Of a stretch of DNA of 64,000 bases, positions 1-10,191 are shown piece after piece. The notes beneath the pieces were generated by a model. That model was not told the DNA's origin. It was given only the letters and a program-made list of their open reading frames with translations, and ran no database searches. Origin of the DNA: Oikopleura dioica (taxonomy: Eukaryota; Chordata; Appendicularia; Copelata; Oikopleuridae); contig OU015569.1 in assembly GCA_907165135.1 (NCBI GenBank), forward strand, positions 2,852,001 through 2,916,000, in the 5' to 3' direction. The position numbers and the translations under genes were made by a program. The stretch's first letter is position 1. Each line of letters begins with the position of its first letter.

Positions 1-1123
1 AAATGGAATTATAGGGTCACAGAATAAGCTACTCTATTTAGTTTTTAATTTAATTTTTGAATTCATTTAACACTTGAATTGCTCGGGAAATCTCACGAGC
101 GCCTACCAGACAGATGCTCCTATTTTAAGAGAGATTAAAGTTATTGAAAGTGTAAGGCCACGGAGATAGATTTTATAAAGCACTGCCAGCATTGGCATCT
201 TGCTACGAACCGCAGAAATTTTCGTATTGAAAATATTATTTATATGGCAAAGAATATGATGATCTTAAGATAGACTTTGGAATGCAAGAGCGAGGAATAT
301 GAAAATTTGTCTAAACGTGGTTTTGATTTGAAAATTGAAATTGAAATAAATTCAGCTAGAAAGACTCGAACGCCCCAATTCTATGTCTCTATCGACGCTC
401 TTACTGCTACTGTAATAACTCTAGAATTTTTCAAAATACTCAAAGTCGAATTTCATTCGCGAATGTAAATTTAAGACGACCGTAAACTGATCAGCTCAAA
501 TTTAAAATTAGAAATAAAGAATCTCCTAATTTAGTATTTTTCATTCTTTGTTCGTTTTGAAAGTTGATAGGTAAAAACGTAAAAGAAGAATAATCACAAT
601 TGTTGGATTAACTCAATTCCAGGTTTTGGGGGTTTCTAGTTTTGTGTAGTTTTTTTTTTGAAAGGTTGAACTTCTTGATTTTGGTGTTTTTCTTTGAGTT
701 GGGAAGAAACTTTTTACAGAATTTATCGAATATATAAAGTGATGGAAAAGAGCTTGAGAGGGAAATATAGAAGGAATAAGAAAATAAAAGGATAGTCTGA
801 GGTCATTGAAGCAGGTCATGAAATCATCGAGATTGAAAGGTTCAAAGTTTTAATCGGTCGAAAGTTTCGTTTAAAGCTTGAGTTCGATAGAGATTGAGGG
901 CGTCAAGTGGTTGAGATAGGAATTTTCACAGAGAAGCAGGATTTGTCTTTTTTAAAGTTGTTTTTTTCGTAAGTAAGGGGAACGGCAGGGCAACTCTTCG
1001 TAGACCTTTCGTTTCGTTAAGTTGGATAGTAGAAATCTGGTAGATTGGATTTAGCTGCGTAGAATTAGTAGTAGTGACGAGCTTTCGTTTCTGAAATTGA
1101 TTGCGAGAAGAAAACCAGGGAAA
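1..1123. other. No gene recognised; 3' flank of the MAGUK gene
   Basis: AT-rich sequence. The only open frames are short and show no splice structure or family resemblance. It probably holds 3' flank and spacer. I see no repeat or RNA gene that I can support. Confidence 0.4.
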
Positions 1124-4100
1124 TCAGGGAATAACTTCGCCACTGGGCAGCCAAGGCTCGCTCCCTCCGTGGAGCTTGATCACGTGAAGAACGGCCTGAA
1201 AAAGGGATCATAAACGAATCGAAGCGGGAAAAGGGATCTTACGTCCTCAATCTCCTCGATGGTGTCACCCGTCACTGAAGCGGTGAAGCAATCGGCGAAT
1301 TCGGCTGAGACCCGCTCGCCTTGCTGGATGATTTTGATACATGTGTCCTGTGTTAGTCTTTTATTCAGCTCTCTGAAGGACAAGGTCAGCCTAGAGAAAA
1401 GAAAAATGCGTGCTTACTGTAGCCATGCTATCTTCTCGTCCAGGACGTTCATGCCCCGGCGGTAGGCGAGTTTTGGCTTGATGTAAATTGCGATTGGGTA
1501 CATGCTCTTTTTCTGCAGCTCTGGAATGGCGTCTCCCCGGACGTCGAGAACGCAGTGAAGCCCTTTGCTCGAAACCGCCTTCACGGAATTGATTGAAGTC
1601 CTTAAAATACGATAATAAAAACATCGCTTATTATATAACCTAAAATCGAGTAGTTCTATAGAATGAAAAAGACGCATGAGGTGCGGATTCCTTTTTATTT
1701 TTTATTTGAGCGGGTCCTCGACTTTAAGACTACAAATGCTGTTATAAAAATAGAAGTTTGACCTTGACGAACATACCCGTAGAGGTTATCGTTGTGGATT
1801 CCGACTTCGAAAAAGAGCCCTAAATCTTTCTGGCGCTTCATTTCCTCCTTTCCGATAAAGTAGTAGCTTCCCACCGCGCCGTTAACCTCGTTCGCTCGTG
1901 GTGCTCTCGTAGTGTCTAAAAAGACGAAATAGACAACTTCAAAGGTGATTAGATTATTGTCTTCCCATACGATAAGAACGATAGTTCTTCTTTACTTCTT
2001 CTACAGAAAAAGGATAGATGTACCCCAATTGCTACTTACGGGGAATGCAGACGCCGAATTTCTGCGGACGATCTTGAATTAAGTCCTCCATAATCCTGTC
2101 TTTCATCGGACCGAGGATGACGATCGGACGCACGTAGTCGATGCTTTGCTGCGATTAAACGATGATGAACATTTAATACAATGGAATGGAGGCTAACCTT
2201 GGTGACAGGCTCGTAAGAAAGAATCCATTCATCTTGCTGATCTGTTGAGTTTAGCGATTGCGTCGTTTCTTGTGCCTCTTTCTAAACAATTTTGATTACA
2301 CCAGGGCTCGTTCTAATTGATCATTTATAAATCACCGATTTTCGCTGGAATTCCGATTGTTACTACTGCAAAGTAAGTGTTGCAAATCGAGAAGCCGTTT
2401 GCGGCTTCGAGCAAGAATAAGAGCGGCTTCTCGATTTTCAGCATTTTACCGAAGTAACAATCGGCATTCCAGCGAAATTATTCACTCAGAAATGAGAACC
2501 GCCGTATTTATTTACCTGTATTTCCAAACTAGTCGATTCCGTCAGCGCCGCAACATTGTCGACGCTCTTCATGAAGGGAAACTTGCGCGTCATCCTTAGC
2601 TTCGTTTTCGGTTTCTTTTTCCTTTTGCCGTTTTGCGCGTGGAGTGTCGTTTCGTTGGGCGGAAGCTGTTCACAGAACTCAAGCGACTTTGGGGTCGAGT
2701 TGAATTTCACTTGGTTTATCCTTTTTCGCTCTTTGCGCATCACTCTGTGTTTAGATGGGATGATCCCGCTAGCGTCAGAGCTGTCTGCCAAGGCTTGCTC
2801 ATCTTCTGCGCTGTTTGTGCACTGAAACAATCCTTACTTTCTCTCCAAACAACCTGTCAAACGAACACTACTTTTCGAACTTCATATCTCTTAAATCAAC
2901 TAAACGGGCAATTCCGACAGTAATCAGGCCCCGCGTGAACAAGTCAGGCCGGTGTTTGTCACTCAGGCACTGAGTGATTTTTGACAATTTGGTGTACCAT
3001 TTTTACAACTGCAAAAAGTCCTGTCTACAGGTTACTCAGGTAAACTCAAGCCTTTACTCTGGTCAGGTTGTTTTTACTTACGACGATCTGAGCTTGCCAC
3101 CATTCGGGGTCGGTCGCATTCGTCACGTGGATGATATCACCGTACTTGAAGCTAAAGTTAAACAATTATGAAAAAACTAACACCAAGAAGTAGAAACCGA
3201 ACAAAAAGTTCACTAAGTTCTGAGTGATGTCACAGAGAGTGAACAGTACGGAATGACATTTTTCATTAGCTGAAAAAGAGAAAACGCAATAACAAACGCG
3301 CATTCTCGCCCCGACCGCATCAAATGTTATCTAACTCATTCTCGCTGAATTGACGAAATTCCGATGAAACTATGCTCCCATGCAAATCTGGTGCAAACAC
3401 ACAAGGGCCGAAATACAAGTAGAACTACTTGAACGCGAAAGATTTGTGAAATTCTTTTCAGGAGCTGGCTTACTATCTGCCTGAGCTCGGCAATCCGTGT
3501 TGAAGACCTGAGTCAGGGTCTCAAATATATCTAATGCAAAGCAGCCTTGCGTAAACGGCTTTTGATTAAAAATCTTTCAGACCCTGACTCAGGCTTTCTA
3601 CACAGCTCGCCAAGCCCATCTATCGGTAAATGACTGAAGCATTCTTTATTCTATTCTATCTCGCTTTTTGAAACTCTGTTTTTATTGCAAATTATATGAT
3701 CAGCGTCTAGTAAGGTCCCACGGAGAAAAAAGATCCTCCCAAGTTAGAAATCTGCTTACACCGTGAAATGACATTAATTTGCGAGAAATCATCGGCTTTG
3801 CTTGAATCTCCTTCTTGCCGATCATCGAAAAGAAAATATCAAGTGTTGTGAAAACAAGAGATCCTATTAAATTGAATTCCTGGCTGAGAATTGAATCCCT
3901 ACTTCGGTGCGACCACCCGCCACTTTTTTTCTTTTTTATCTGGCTTAGAAAAAGAAAGAGAGAGTAAATTGCTCGGGCGAGTTTGTAAGATTCTCAGCAG
4001 GGGCCGTGAGATCTGACGTTATATCGCCAATAAATCATGTTTTGTGCCTGTCTCAGCACTTCACCAGCAGGCAGTGTACCTTTTTCTTTCCTTTTACCTG

Positions 4101-5007
4101 GGGTCGATATTCTGTAATCAAGTCAGTAAACAGAAAGGAAAAGTCGGAGACTCGATGGCCTGAGCTCGGCAACCCATGTGAAAAACCTGAGTCAGGGTTT
4201 CGGAAGAGGTTTGATAAAAGTCGCGCAGATTTCCAAATCAATTGATTTGTCAAAACTCTGGAGAAGCCGTGCTTCGCACGTCTTTTTTCGTCTCGAAGAT
4301 TTAAAAGTAAAGTGGGTGATTCGAAGACAACATAGTTTAAAATTCAATTTGGTGTATTGTGAAAATGTCACAATTATGTTATTTTGTCGAGGCGAGGCAA
4401 TTAAAAATTGAGTAGAAAGCTGGGTCAGCTCTTTTTACTTTATATTAATTTGATAGCCGAAATAGCCAGTTCTTGACAAAGAGTTTCTGACACGCTGCTG
4501 ACAAACAGTCATCATATTGAAAAGGCGATATAATATCGCCGATATTGGAATTAGTGACATGGATTTCGAGTTTTTGCAATTTAAAGTTGCAGATAATGGG
4601 TCCACCGTAATATCGGAATAACCTCAATTCTAGCTCTTTTCATTGAAAAAGCGGATGAGTTGTCTACTTTTCGAATGTTTGACTTTTAGAATGGTCTTAT
4701 TATTCTCGTAATCAGTAATTTGTACAATCAGGCTTTGAAAATTCATTCAAAGAAAAAGTAGAATAGAATCAGTTGAAGATAGCTTCATTACTTAGTGTCA
4801 TTCAGAAGAACTGATTGTGCATTGAGATGATTGATCATTGAAAAATTTGTTCTTCAATAAGAGTAAATATGCAATTATTGAATTTTCCGAAAATATCTAT
4901 TTTTCTCACCTGAGTCCCTTTGAAGGCAATCCGGAGTCAAGAGTAGCATCGTAGTCGAAAAGTGCTTTTACGAAGAGAGTTTTCTTCGCGACAGTTTGAA
5001 TGCTCAT
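1124..5007 (-). CDS. DLG: Discs-large-type MAGUK (SH3-HOOK-guanylate kinase-like)
   Basis: Scaffold of septate or junctional and synaptic membranes; the guanylate-kinase-like domain binds phosphoproteins rather than making nucleotides. Nine exons join in frame: 4910-5007, 3082-3151, 2516-2821, 2198-2281, 2040-2148, 1777-1915, 1418-1600, 1243-1390 and 1124-1195. They give 402 residues from the ATG at 5007. SH3 begins ALFDYD...[15 protein letters not shown] (about residues 14-56). The HOOK has [14 protein letters not shown] and KFPFMKS. The GK-like domain begins [14 protein letters not shown], continues HTTRAPR...DNLYGTSI and ILDV.G, and ends with NKRLT...GDTIEEI. No PDZ or L27 domain is visible upstream. 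A splice-acceptor-like CTTACAG lies about 120 nt before the ATG. This is either a PDZ-less transcript or a gene whose PDZ exons lie beyond the repeat-rich upstream stretch. The SH3 intron (3152-4909) carries MITE copies, and the intron 2282-2515 holds a foldback element. Confidence 0.85.
2344..2478. repeat. Foldback element in a MAGUK intron
   Basis: The outer arms CGCTGGAATTCCGATTGTTA and its inverse (TAACAATCGGCATTCCAGCG) enclose an inner hairpin built on AAATCGAGAAGCCG...CGGCTTCTCGATTT. The same inner GAAGCCGC hairpin recurs near 5907, 8105 and 8297. It lies wholly within the intron 2282-2515. Confidence 0.75.
3481..3617. mobile_element. MITE copy 1 (CTGGGCTCGGCAACC family)
   Basis: Inverted ends read CTGAGCTCGGCAATCCGTG...ACCTGAGTCAGGGTCT and, opposed, AGACCCTGACTCAGG...CACAGCTCGCCAAGCCC. 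It is about 137 bp with no coding capacity and sits in the MAGUK SH3 intron. The family is described under findings. Confidence 0.8.
4160..4215. mobile_element. MITE copy 2, single end only
   Basis: CTGAGCTCGGCAACCCATGTG followed by AAAACCTGAGTCAGGG matches the left end of the 3481 copy. I find no opposing arm within a few hundred bases, so this is a truncated or solo end inside the same MAGUK intron. Confidence 0.6.
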
Positions 5008-5149
5008 CGTTCTCCAACTCTTCCTTTTCGGTGTTTTCAAGGTTCACTCTTATCGGCTCGTTCTTATCAGTTACGATCTTATCGCAAATGGTCTCTCTCT
5101 TGATCCATGTTGTTGTTTTGCGTTTAGGCTGTAAGGAAAGTAGTAGCAA

Positions 5150-5900
5150 CTTCGTCGAATCCGGATTGGCTTCTTTCTTGGGAAGACCTCTCTAGGGGAT
5201 GCTATTAGCAAGAGCCTCCGCTACTAACTCTAATAGCGAGTTTATTTTTTCGTCTTTTTTCTTTCAGTTTTGTTTGAGCTTGGCACGAAGGAGCCAATCA
5301 CGCTCGCGGCTGGTGACTCATCGGCTCGACCCTTTTCGCGCCACCGCGGAAATCTGTTCTTCGAGTCGAAAAACGACGATTCCAGAGACCAACTTTTTCT
5401 AAAGGCTCATCCTTTTTTCTATTCGGAACGAACTAAAGGCCCAATCAGCCGAGATCGGAACTCGCGCGCCAAATACGAAATCGATCGAAATCATCTTTTC
5501 TTATTTTTCTTAAATCAAAGTCATCAAATGAATACTTAGTCAATTATTCTGATATTTGCAATAGTTCTAGTGCAAAAAGAGAGAAAGAAAGAAAAGTTAA
5601 CCTTGAATCAATTGTTGAATTGTTGAAAATTCAAATTTGCAAATGCGAAATTTTCGCTGCCAAATTTTTAAATCGAACGATTGGAAAATTTTACCGCTAA
5701 TTGCGAAAGAAATCCTTCAATATTATCATTTGACCGTGAAGTTTGATAATGGCCATCCATCTAACCGCCCTCCCCCGTCAATTAAAGCCGCTATTTTGAA
5801 AACGCGAACTTTTGCAAGATTCGTTTTTTTGCTTGAATATATCGCGACCTTACTGTTATCTGTAAATGTCTAGAAGATCTTACTAAACTTACAGCTTTGC
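5150..5900. other. Intergenic, nothing recognised
   Basis: AT-rich sequence upstream of the MAGUK start. Short open frames on the plus strand have no recognisable family features. The stretch could contain the MAGUK promoter. Confidence 0.35.
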
Positions 5901-5906
5901 TTCCGA

Positions 5907-5985
5907 AATCGAGAAGCCGCTTGCGGCTTCGAGCTGCAAAATGAAAAAAGCCGCGTGAATCGCAAGCGACTTCTCGATTTCAGTA
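5907..5985. repeat. GAAGCCGC hairpin
   Basis: The sequence GAAATCGAGAAGCCGCTTGC is opposed by GCAAGCGACTTCTCGATTTC across a spacer with AAAAAAGCCGCGTG. It is a near-perfect inverted repeat of about 78 bp, sharing its core with the hairpins at 2385, 8105 and 8297. Confidence 0.7.
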
Positions 5986-6269
5986 GCACATCTGTTAGTT
6001 AGGCGCAAGTAGGATCTTCTGGAACATATCCAGGTACTAAAGGTCGGGTATCACGTTGTATTTTGTTTTGCGCGAAAAATGCAGTGAATTCAGAATCGCG
6101 GCACTAGAATTGCGAGTGAATATTTCCTTGCTCGACTCATGAATCGGAAGGGCCGAAAACAACTTCTCTCTTCGCGATTTTAGGACGTTGGCTGGGCTAA
6201 TTGAGAGTACAAATGACTCTGCTGATTGAAAACATCCGGTCGCTGCGTATTCCCCAACCACAATGCAGC

Positions 6270-6909
6270 ATTGACGCGCTTTTTAAGGTTACTGTATTTA
6301 TTTCACCCACTTACTACTTTGAAGACCCAGATCACTATATATATTTTGAATCAGCAGAAAATATCTAGAAACTTGACCATAACCGATTCTCAAAAATCAC
6401 TTCCGTTTACGATTCTAGAGCCGGAAATGTAAAAATCATGAACGAACGGTACCCAAAGAACCCCTAGACAATGGCATATCAAATTGAATCTTGTGTCATT
6501 TTAGAGTTGCCTGTGATAAAATAAAGGCTAGATAAGCTCTTTATAATCGATTCTAGAGGCGGGAATTGATAAAATTTGAAAATCGGAAGTTGCGTCATCA
6601 CAAAAAAACAGGACTCACTCGCTTTAGCATCGACAGAGAGGTCATCTAGCCTTTATTTTATCACAGGCAACTCTAAAATGACATAAGATTCAATTTGATA
6701 TGCCATTGTCTATGGGTTCTATGGGTACCGTTCGTTCATGATTTTTACATTTCCGGCGCTAGAATCGTAAACGGAAGTGATTTTTGAGAATCGGTTACGG
6801 TAAAGTTTCTAGATATTTTCTGCTGATTCAAAATATATGTAGTGATCTGGGTCTTCAAAGGAGTAAGTGGGAGAAATAAATACAGTAACCTTAAAAAAGC
6901 GCGTCATTG
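6270..6909. repeat. Large foldback element with about 270-bp arms
   Basis: The left arm runs from TTGACGCGCTTTTTAAGG to about 6540. The right arm is its inverse from about 6635 to 6909. Shared blocks include GGTTACTGTATTTATTTC, GAATCAGCAGAAAATATC, ATCATGAACGAACGGTACC and AGAGTTGCCTGTGATAAAA. The arms differ at scattered bases, so this is not an assembly mirror. There is no coding capacity. The only unpaired DNA is a loop of about 90 bp. Confidence 0.85.
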
Positions 6910-6959
6910 TCAATGCTTCTTCCAAAAACGTGTTCCTTCCCAAATGTTTCAACAGAAGT

Positions 6960-7138
6960 CTGGGCTCGGCAACCTGTGCAAAAACTGAGTCAGGATCCTC
7001 AATGAGTTAAACGAAAAGCCGCGGAGCGACTTTATTAAGTTTGAAACATAGAATTGTATAGTATAATACTATTAGTATTCCTTCGTTTAACTCTTTGATG
7101 ACCCTGACTCAGCTTTTCGACACAGGTTGCCGGGCCAA
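6960..7138. mobile_element. MITE copy 3
   Basis: Left end CTGGGCTCGGCAACCTGTG, right end inverse CACAGGTTGCCGGGCCAAG, with GAGTTAAACGAA paired internally with TTCGTTTAACTC. Flanks ACAGAAGT and ACAGGAAA may be a decayed 8-bp target duplication. The interior has no coding capacity. Confidence 0.8.
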
Positions 7139-7368
7139 GACAGGAAAAACAAAAACATTGTTGATGAATTTTTCTCAGCTTTAGTTGTCGAAAAAGACGT
7201 TTATGTAATCGTCTTTTTCTTCCCAGTCGTCTCCTTTGAAGTTGTGAATTGTAAAGCTTGACTTGCTTTTTGGAAGATTGAAGAAATGGAAGAATCGACG
7301 AGTTGTGACGGTATCCAGTAGAATGTGCGTTAGTGCTCACTGAGATCGACTGGAGTACTTTTGCTCGA

Positions 7369-7713
7369 CTAAATGGGGAAATAGCTGCTCACGTAGTAGA
7401 GCATCCCTTGACTGGCGGGCATGGCGACGCCCCTCAACTCCCTTTCAAAGGGATTTTGGACCCGAATTCTTAAGGGCCTTTGGCTTCCTTGACATTCTTG
7501 AAACATTGAGATTCCCTTTTGTCCCCGCCCATTGTTAGCCGCGTAGAAATCGTAAAACAGGAAACCTGAAAACGCTTCGTATAAACCGCGAGCGGGAATT
7601 TTTAATCCGACCCAGAAATCGTCCCAAGAAAAATTCGTTGGAGTTTGAATTGGAAATCGATTTACCCCCATAAAGGGACGAGCTTCGAGAACATCTCCGT
7701 CAAAACAAAACAA
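7369..7713 (-). CDS. Unrecognised open frame, 114 codons
   Basis: An uninterrupted frame, rich in Phe and Tyr and ending in a Y-V-S-S-Y-F-P-I tail. It resembles no family I know. The frame extends upstream of the ATG at 7713 through a hydrophobic stretch (about 7714-7740) that could be a signal peptide if the true start is earlier. No flanking exon can be assigned with confidence. It could be one exon of a gene or a chance open frame next to the MITE at 6960. Confidence 0.25.
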   Translation of the reverse strand: MFCFDGDVLEARPFMGVNRFPIQTPTNFSWDDFWVGLKIPARGLYEAFSGFLFYDFYAANNGRGQKGISMFQECQGSQRPLRIRVQNPFERELRGVAMPASQGMLYYVSSYFPI

Positions 7714-8030
7714 CAGGAAGCATAAATTAGAAGCAAAAGATCGAAGAGAATTTCGAAGGACGAAAATCGCGAACGAACAGTATGGGTTCAGAAACGACGC
7801 TCTTCATATCGTTCTTCCTTCTTGGGTAAGCCCTTCTTTTTCACCGTGTTTTGAGAACGCACTCAACCAAGAAAAACTGCGTTCAATCAAAATTTTACAC
7901 TGCGTGGCGTCATTGATTTTCAGCCAATTTCGCGAAAAATGCTCTTTTGCTCCAACGAAATAATTTCATCGGGCGAAATGGTAGTTTACGCGTGTTTCGT
8001 TTTTATATGCTGATGATCCTTTTTTCAAAT

Positions 8031-8283
8031 GGCTTGAAACGTACTAATCGTCGATTTCCTGCTTGAATTTGGGTTAAAATAATTAAGAAGCATCATTTTA
8101 TGGTTCAAATCTAGAAGCCACTTGCGACTTAGAAAAATAAAATCTAGCCGCGCAAGCTGCGGCTTTTTCATTTAATTGCTCGGAGCCGCAAGCGGCTTCT
8201 CGATTTGAACCATGAAAACGATGCTTCTGAATTATTGTAACCTAAATTCAAGCAGGAAATCGACAATTAGTATGTTTCAAGCC
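8031..8283. repeat. Foldback element with nested hairpin
   Basis: The outer arm GGCTTGAAACGTACTAATCG ... GATTTCCTGCTTGAATTTGG is matched inversely by AAATTCAAGCAGGAAATCGAC...GTTTCAAGCC at the right end. Inside is a second inverted pair carrying AAGCCAC/GAAGCCGC and TCTCGATTTGAACC. Immediately right, 8297-8356 holds another GAAGCCGC hairpin. Confidence 0.8.
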
Positions 8284-8439
8284 TTTTGAGAATAAGGATC
8301 TAACCGCGCTAGGCGCGGCTCTTTCATTTTTCCTCGAAGCCGCAAGCGGCTTCTCGAATACAGTATGGCTTTCTTACTTTGAAAACTAATTCTCAGGCGT
8401 CTTTATCGCATCATGTTTATTTTAGCTTTTATTCGAGTA

Positions 8440-9107
8440 TTATTTTTTCTCCATCATCGACAAGGCAGTAAGAAAATAATTTTGCGGCAGCGGTTTTAAT
8501 TGATATTTTTTGAGGAGATAACCGACCGTACTGGGTAGCTTTTCGAATTCTCCGGTGAACTTTTCGTTTCTGTAGACTTCGTCGTGTGTAAAGGCGGAGA
8601 TGATTTCGAGTTTAAATCTTGGCAAGTCCATGCTTTTTAAAACAGAATGCGCGACGTAGAATGTTCTAGCAGCGTGATAGTCTGATGTGACGATCCGGAC
8701 GATTGTTGGGCCCTGGAAGAGGCGCGCGATGATTTCGAAGCCGTAGAGAAAGTTTTGTACAGTATTGCGAGCTTCGTTTTCGAGGATGACTTTTGATGAG
8801 TCCACGTATTCATCGGCTGTTAATCGAGCCATTACTTGAGCCTCGGTGACGCCGACTTTGGCAGGATCGCCGCCGGACACGATCAGATAACTGTCATGTT
8901 CTTTTTATCGGCTTTTTAGATGCGCTACTGCATGATTAAAATTCAAAGTTGAAAGATTTGCTGTTAAAAAATCTACAAGTAAGACAAAAAGCCCTTTCCT
9001 TTAGCTAGGTGTGAAGCAAGCTTAACTCTGGCTTTTAGTGAGCTTGTCGCGCTCCCATCCATCTTCAACGCTTCGCCCAGACAGAGGACAACACATCTTC
9101 TGTCCAT
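8440..9107 (-). CDS. DUF218 (YdcF/SanA-like) domain protein
   Basis: Two exons, 8977-9107 and 8440-8890, split in a Tyr/Phe-rich strand just before SGGDP. DUF218 features in order: VVLCLGEALKMDGS near the N-terminus, RVKLASHLAKG, IVSGGDPAKVGVTEA, a VILENEARNTVQN region (the family's acidic-Asn motif), then VTSDYHAARTFYVAH. The domain is known from bacterial YdcF and SanA and is sparse in animals; its substrate is not settled. The start is chosen at 9107 (MDRRC), directly before the first strand. An in-frame ATG at 9296 would add a basic, low-complexity leader. No signal peptide or membrane segment is evident. Confidence 0.7.
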
Positions 9108-10187
9108 CTTTTTCTTTTCTCGAAATTTGTTGTTTTTTCTAAGTTTTCTCGTTTTTGTCTTTGTCGTTTTCTGAGGGGTTGGCTGCTTAGGGCCGGTTAA
9201 ATAGGTCTCAACGTTGGCGTCGCCTTTGACAACATCACAAGTCGCCTCGTGAATCGTAAACAGAGCCTCATGCGGCGTTGGAATGTGATGCAACAATCCA
9301 TGCCCTTGCTAATTTTTTCAGGGTAGATCTGGACACATTCTCGTTCACAGTAAACAATGGCTTAATCGCCCGCAATTGGTGTGATTAGTGTGGCTTCAGA
9401 TTGATCGGGCTCGGATTGAGCAAACTTTCAAGTCGTAACTTTCACAGTCATAGCGCCAAATTTATTTTTTATTATTGCGTTTTTATTTGTTTGATTTTGA
9501 TAGTATTAAAACGAATCATATATTATTTGATTAAGCATATCTTGATTTTTGATAACGGTGTTCTTGGATAACCTTATTATTATTATTATTACCTTTTTCT
9601 TTTTATGGAGCTGGGCTCGTGACTACTAACTCCATCATGTGATCGTTGAGCAATAATCTAACTCCAACCTAAGCTTTTAAAAGAGCGTATGCTTGTTGGA
9701 AAGTAGCGACTTTCGTAATATTTGCGAAATTTGGGGGGAATCAGCCGGCGTTTTAACTTCCGTTTCCCACGAAATTTCGACATAACAGCTCAACACACGT
9801 CGTTTTGGCTTGTCTTAAAAGATGCTCCGCAGATTGTTAACCTCAAGGACCTTGGACTTGTAACAGTTCGCAGCGGCTGAATTTCGATACCGCCGGATAC
9901 CTCGCACTCCACGCAAGCGAAGTACAATTTTAACACCAGCGATTTGAAACGATTGACCCTGTGAGCTTGACGAGTTTCGTGGAAAGGCAGATAGGCTTAT
10001 CTGATTTTGACGCACGAATAATTAATAGTGTAACTCAAACAAGCAGTTGTCGGAACGTTACGTGTTGCGGGCCTAAACTTCCTCGTTAGAAATTCTTCAA
10101 AGTTTCTTCGAAAACCTTATGTGGGCTTTTTGAAATAGCTTTTTCACATGGGGGAAAGTTACGGTTTTAGAAAATAGCGGGATTATT
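9108..10187. other. Intergenic between divergent genes
   Basis: Spacer between the DUF218 gene (-) and the SLC29 gene (+), and so the likely promoter region for both. A short ATT triplet run lies near 9575. I can support no other element. Confidence 0.4.
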
Positions 10188-10191
10188 TAGG

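Noticed and set aside
7035-7340. 101-codon minus-strand frame
   Set aside because: Partly encoded by the MITE right end (6960-7138); very basic and without a family. Unlikely to be a gene.
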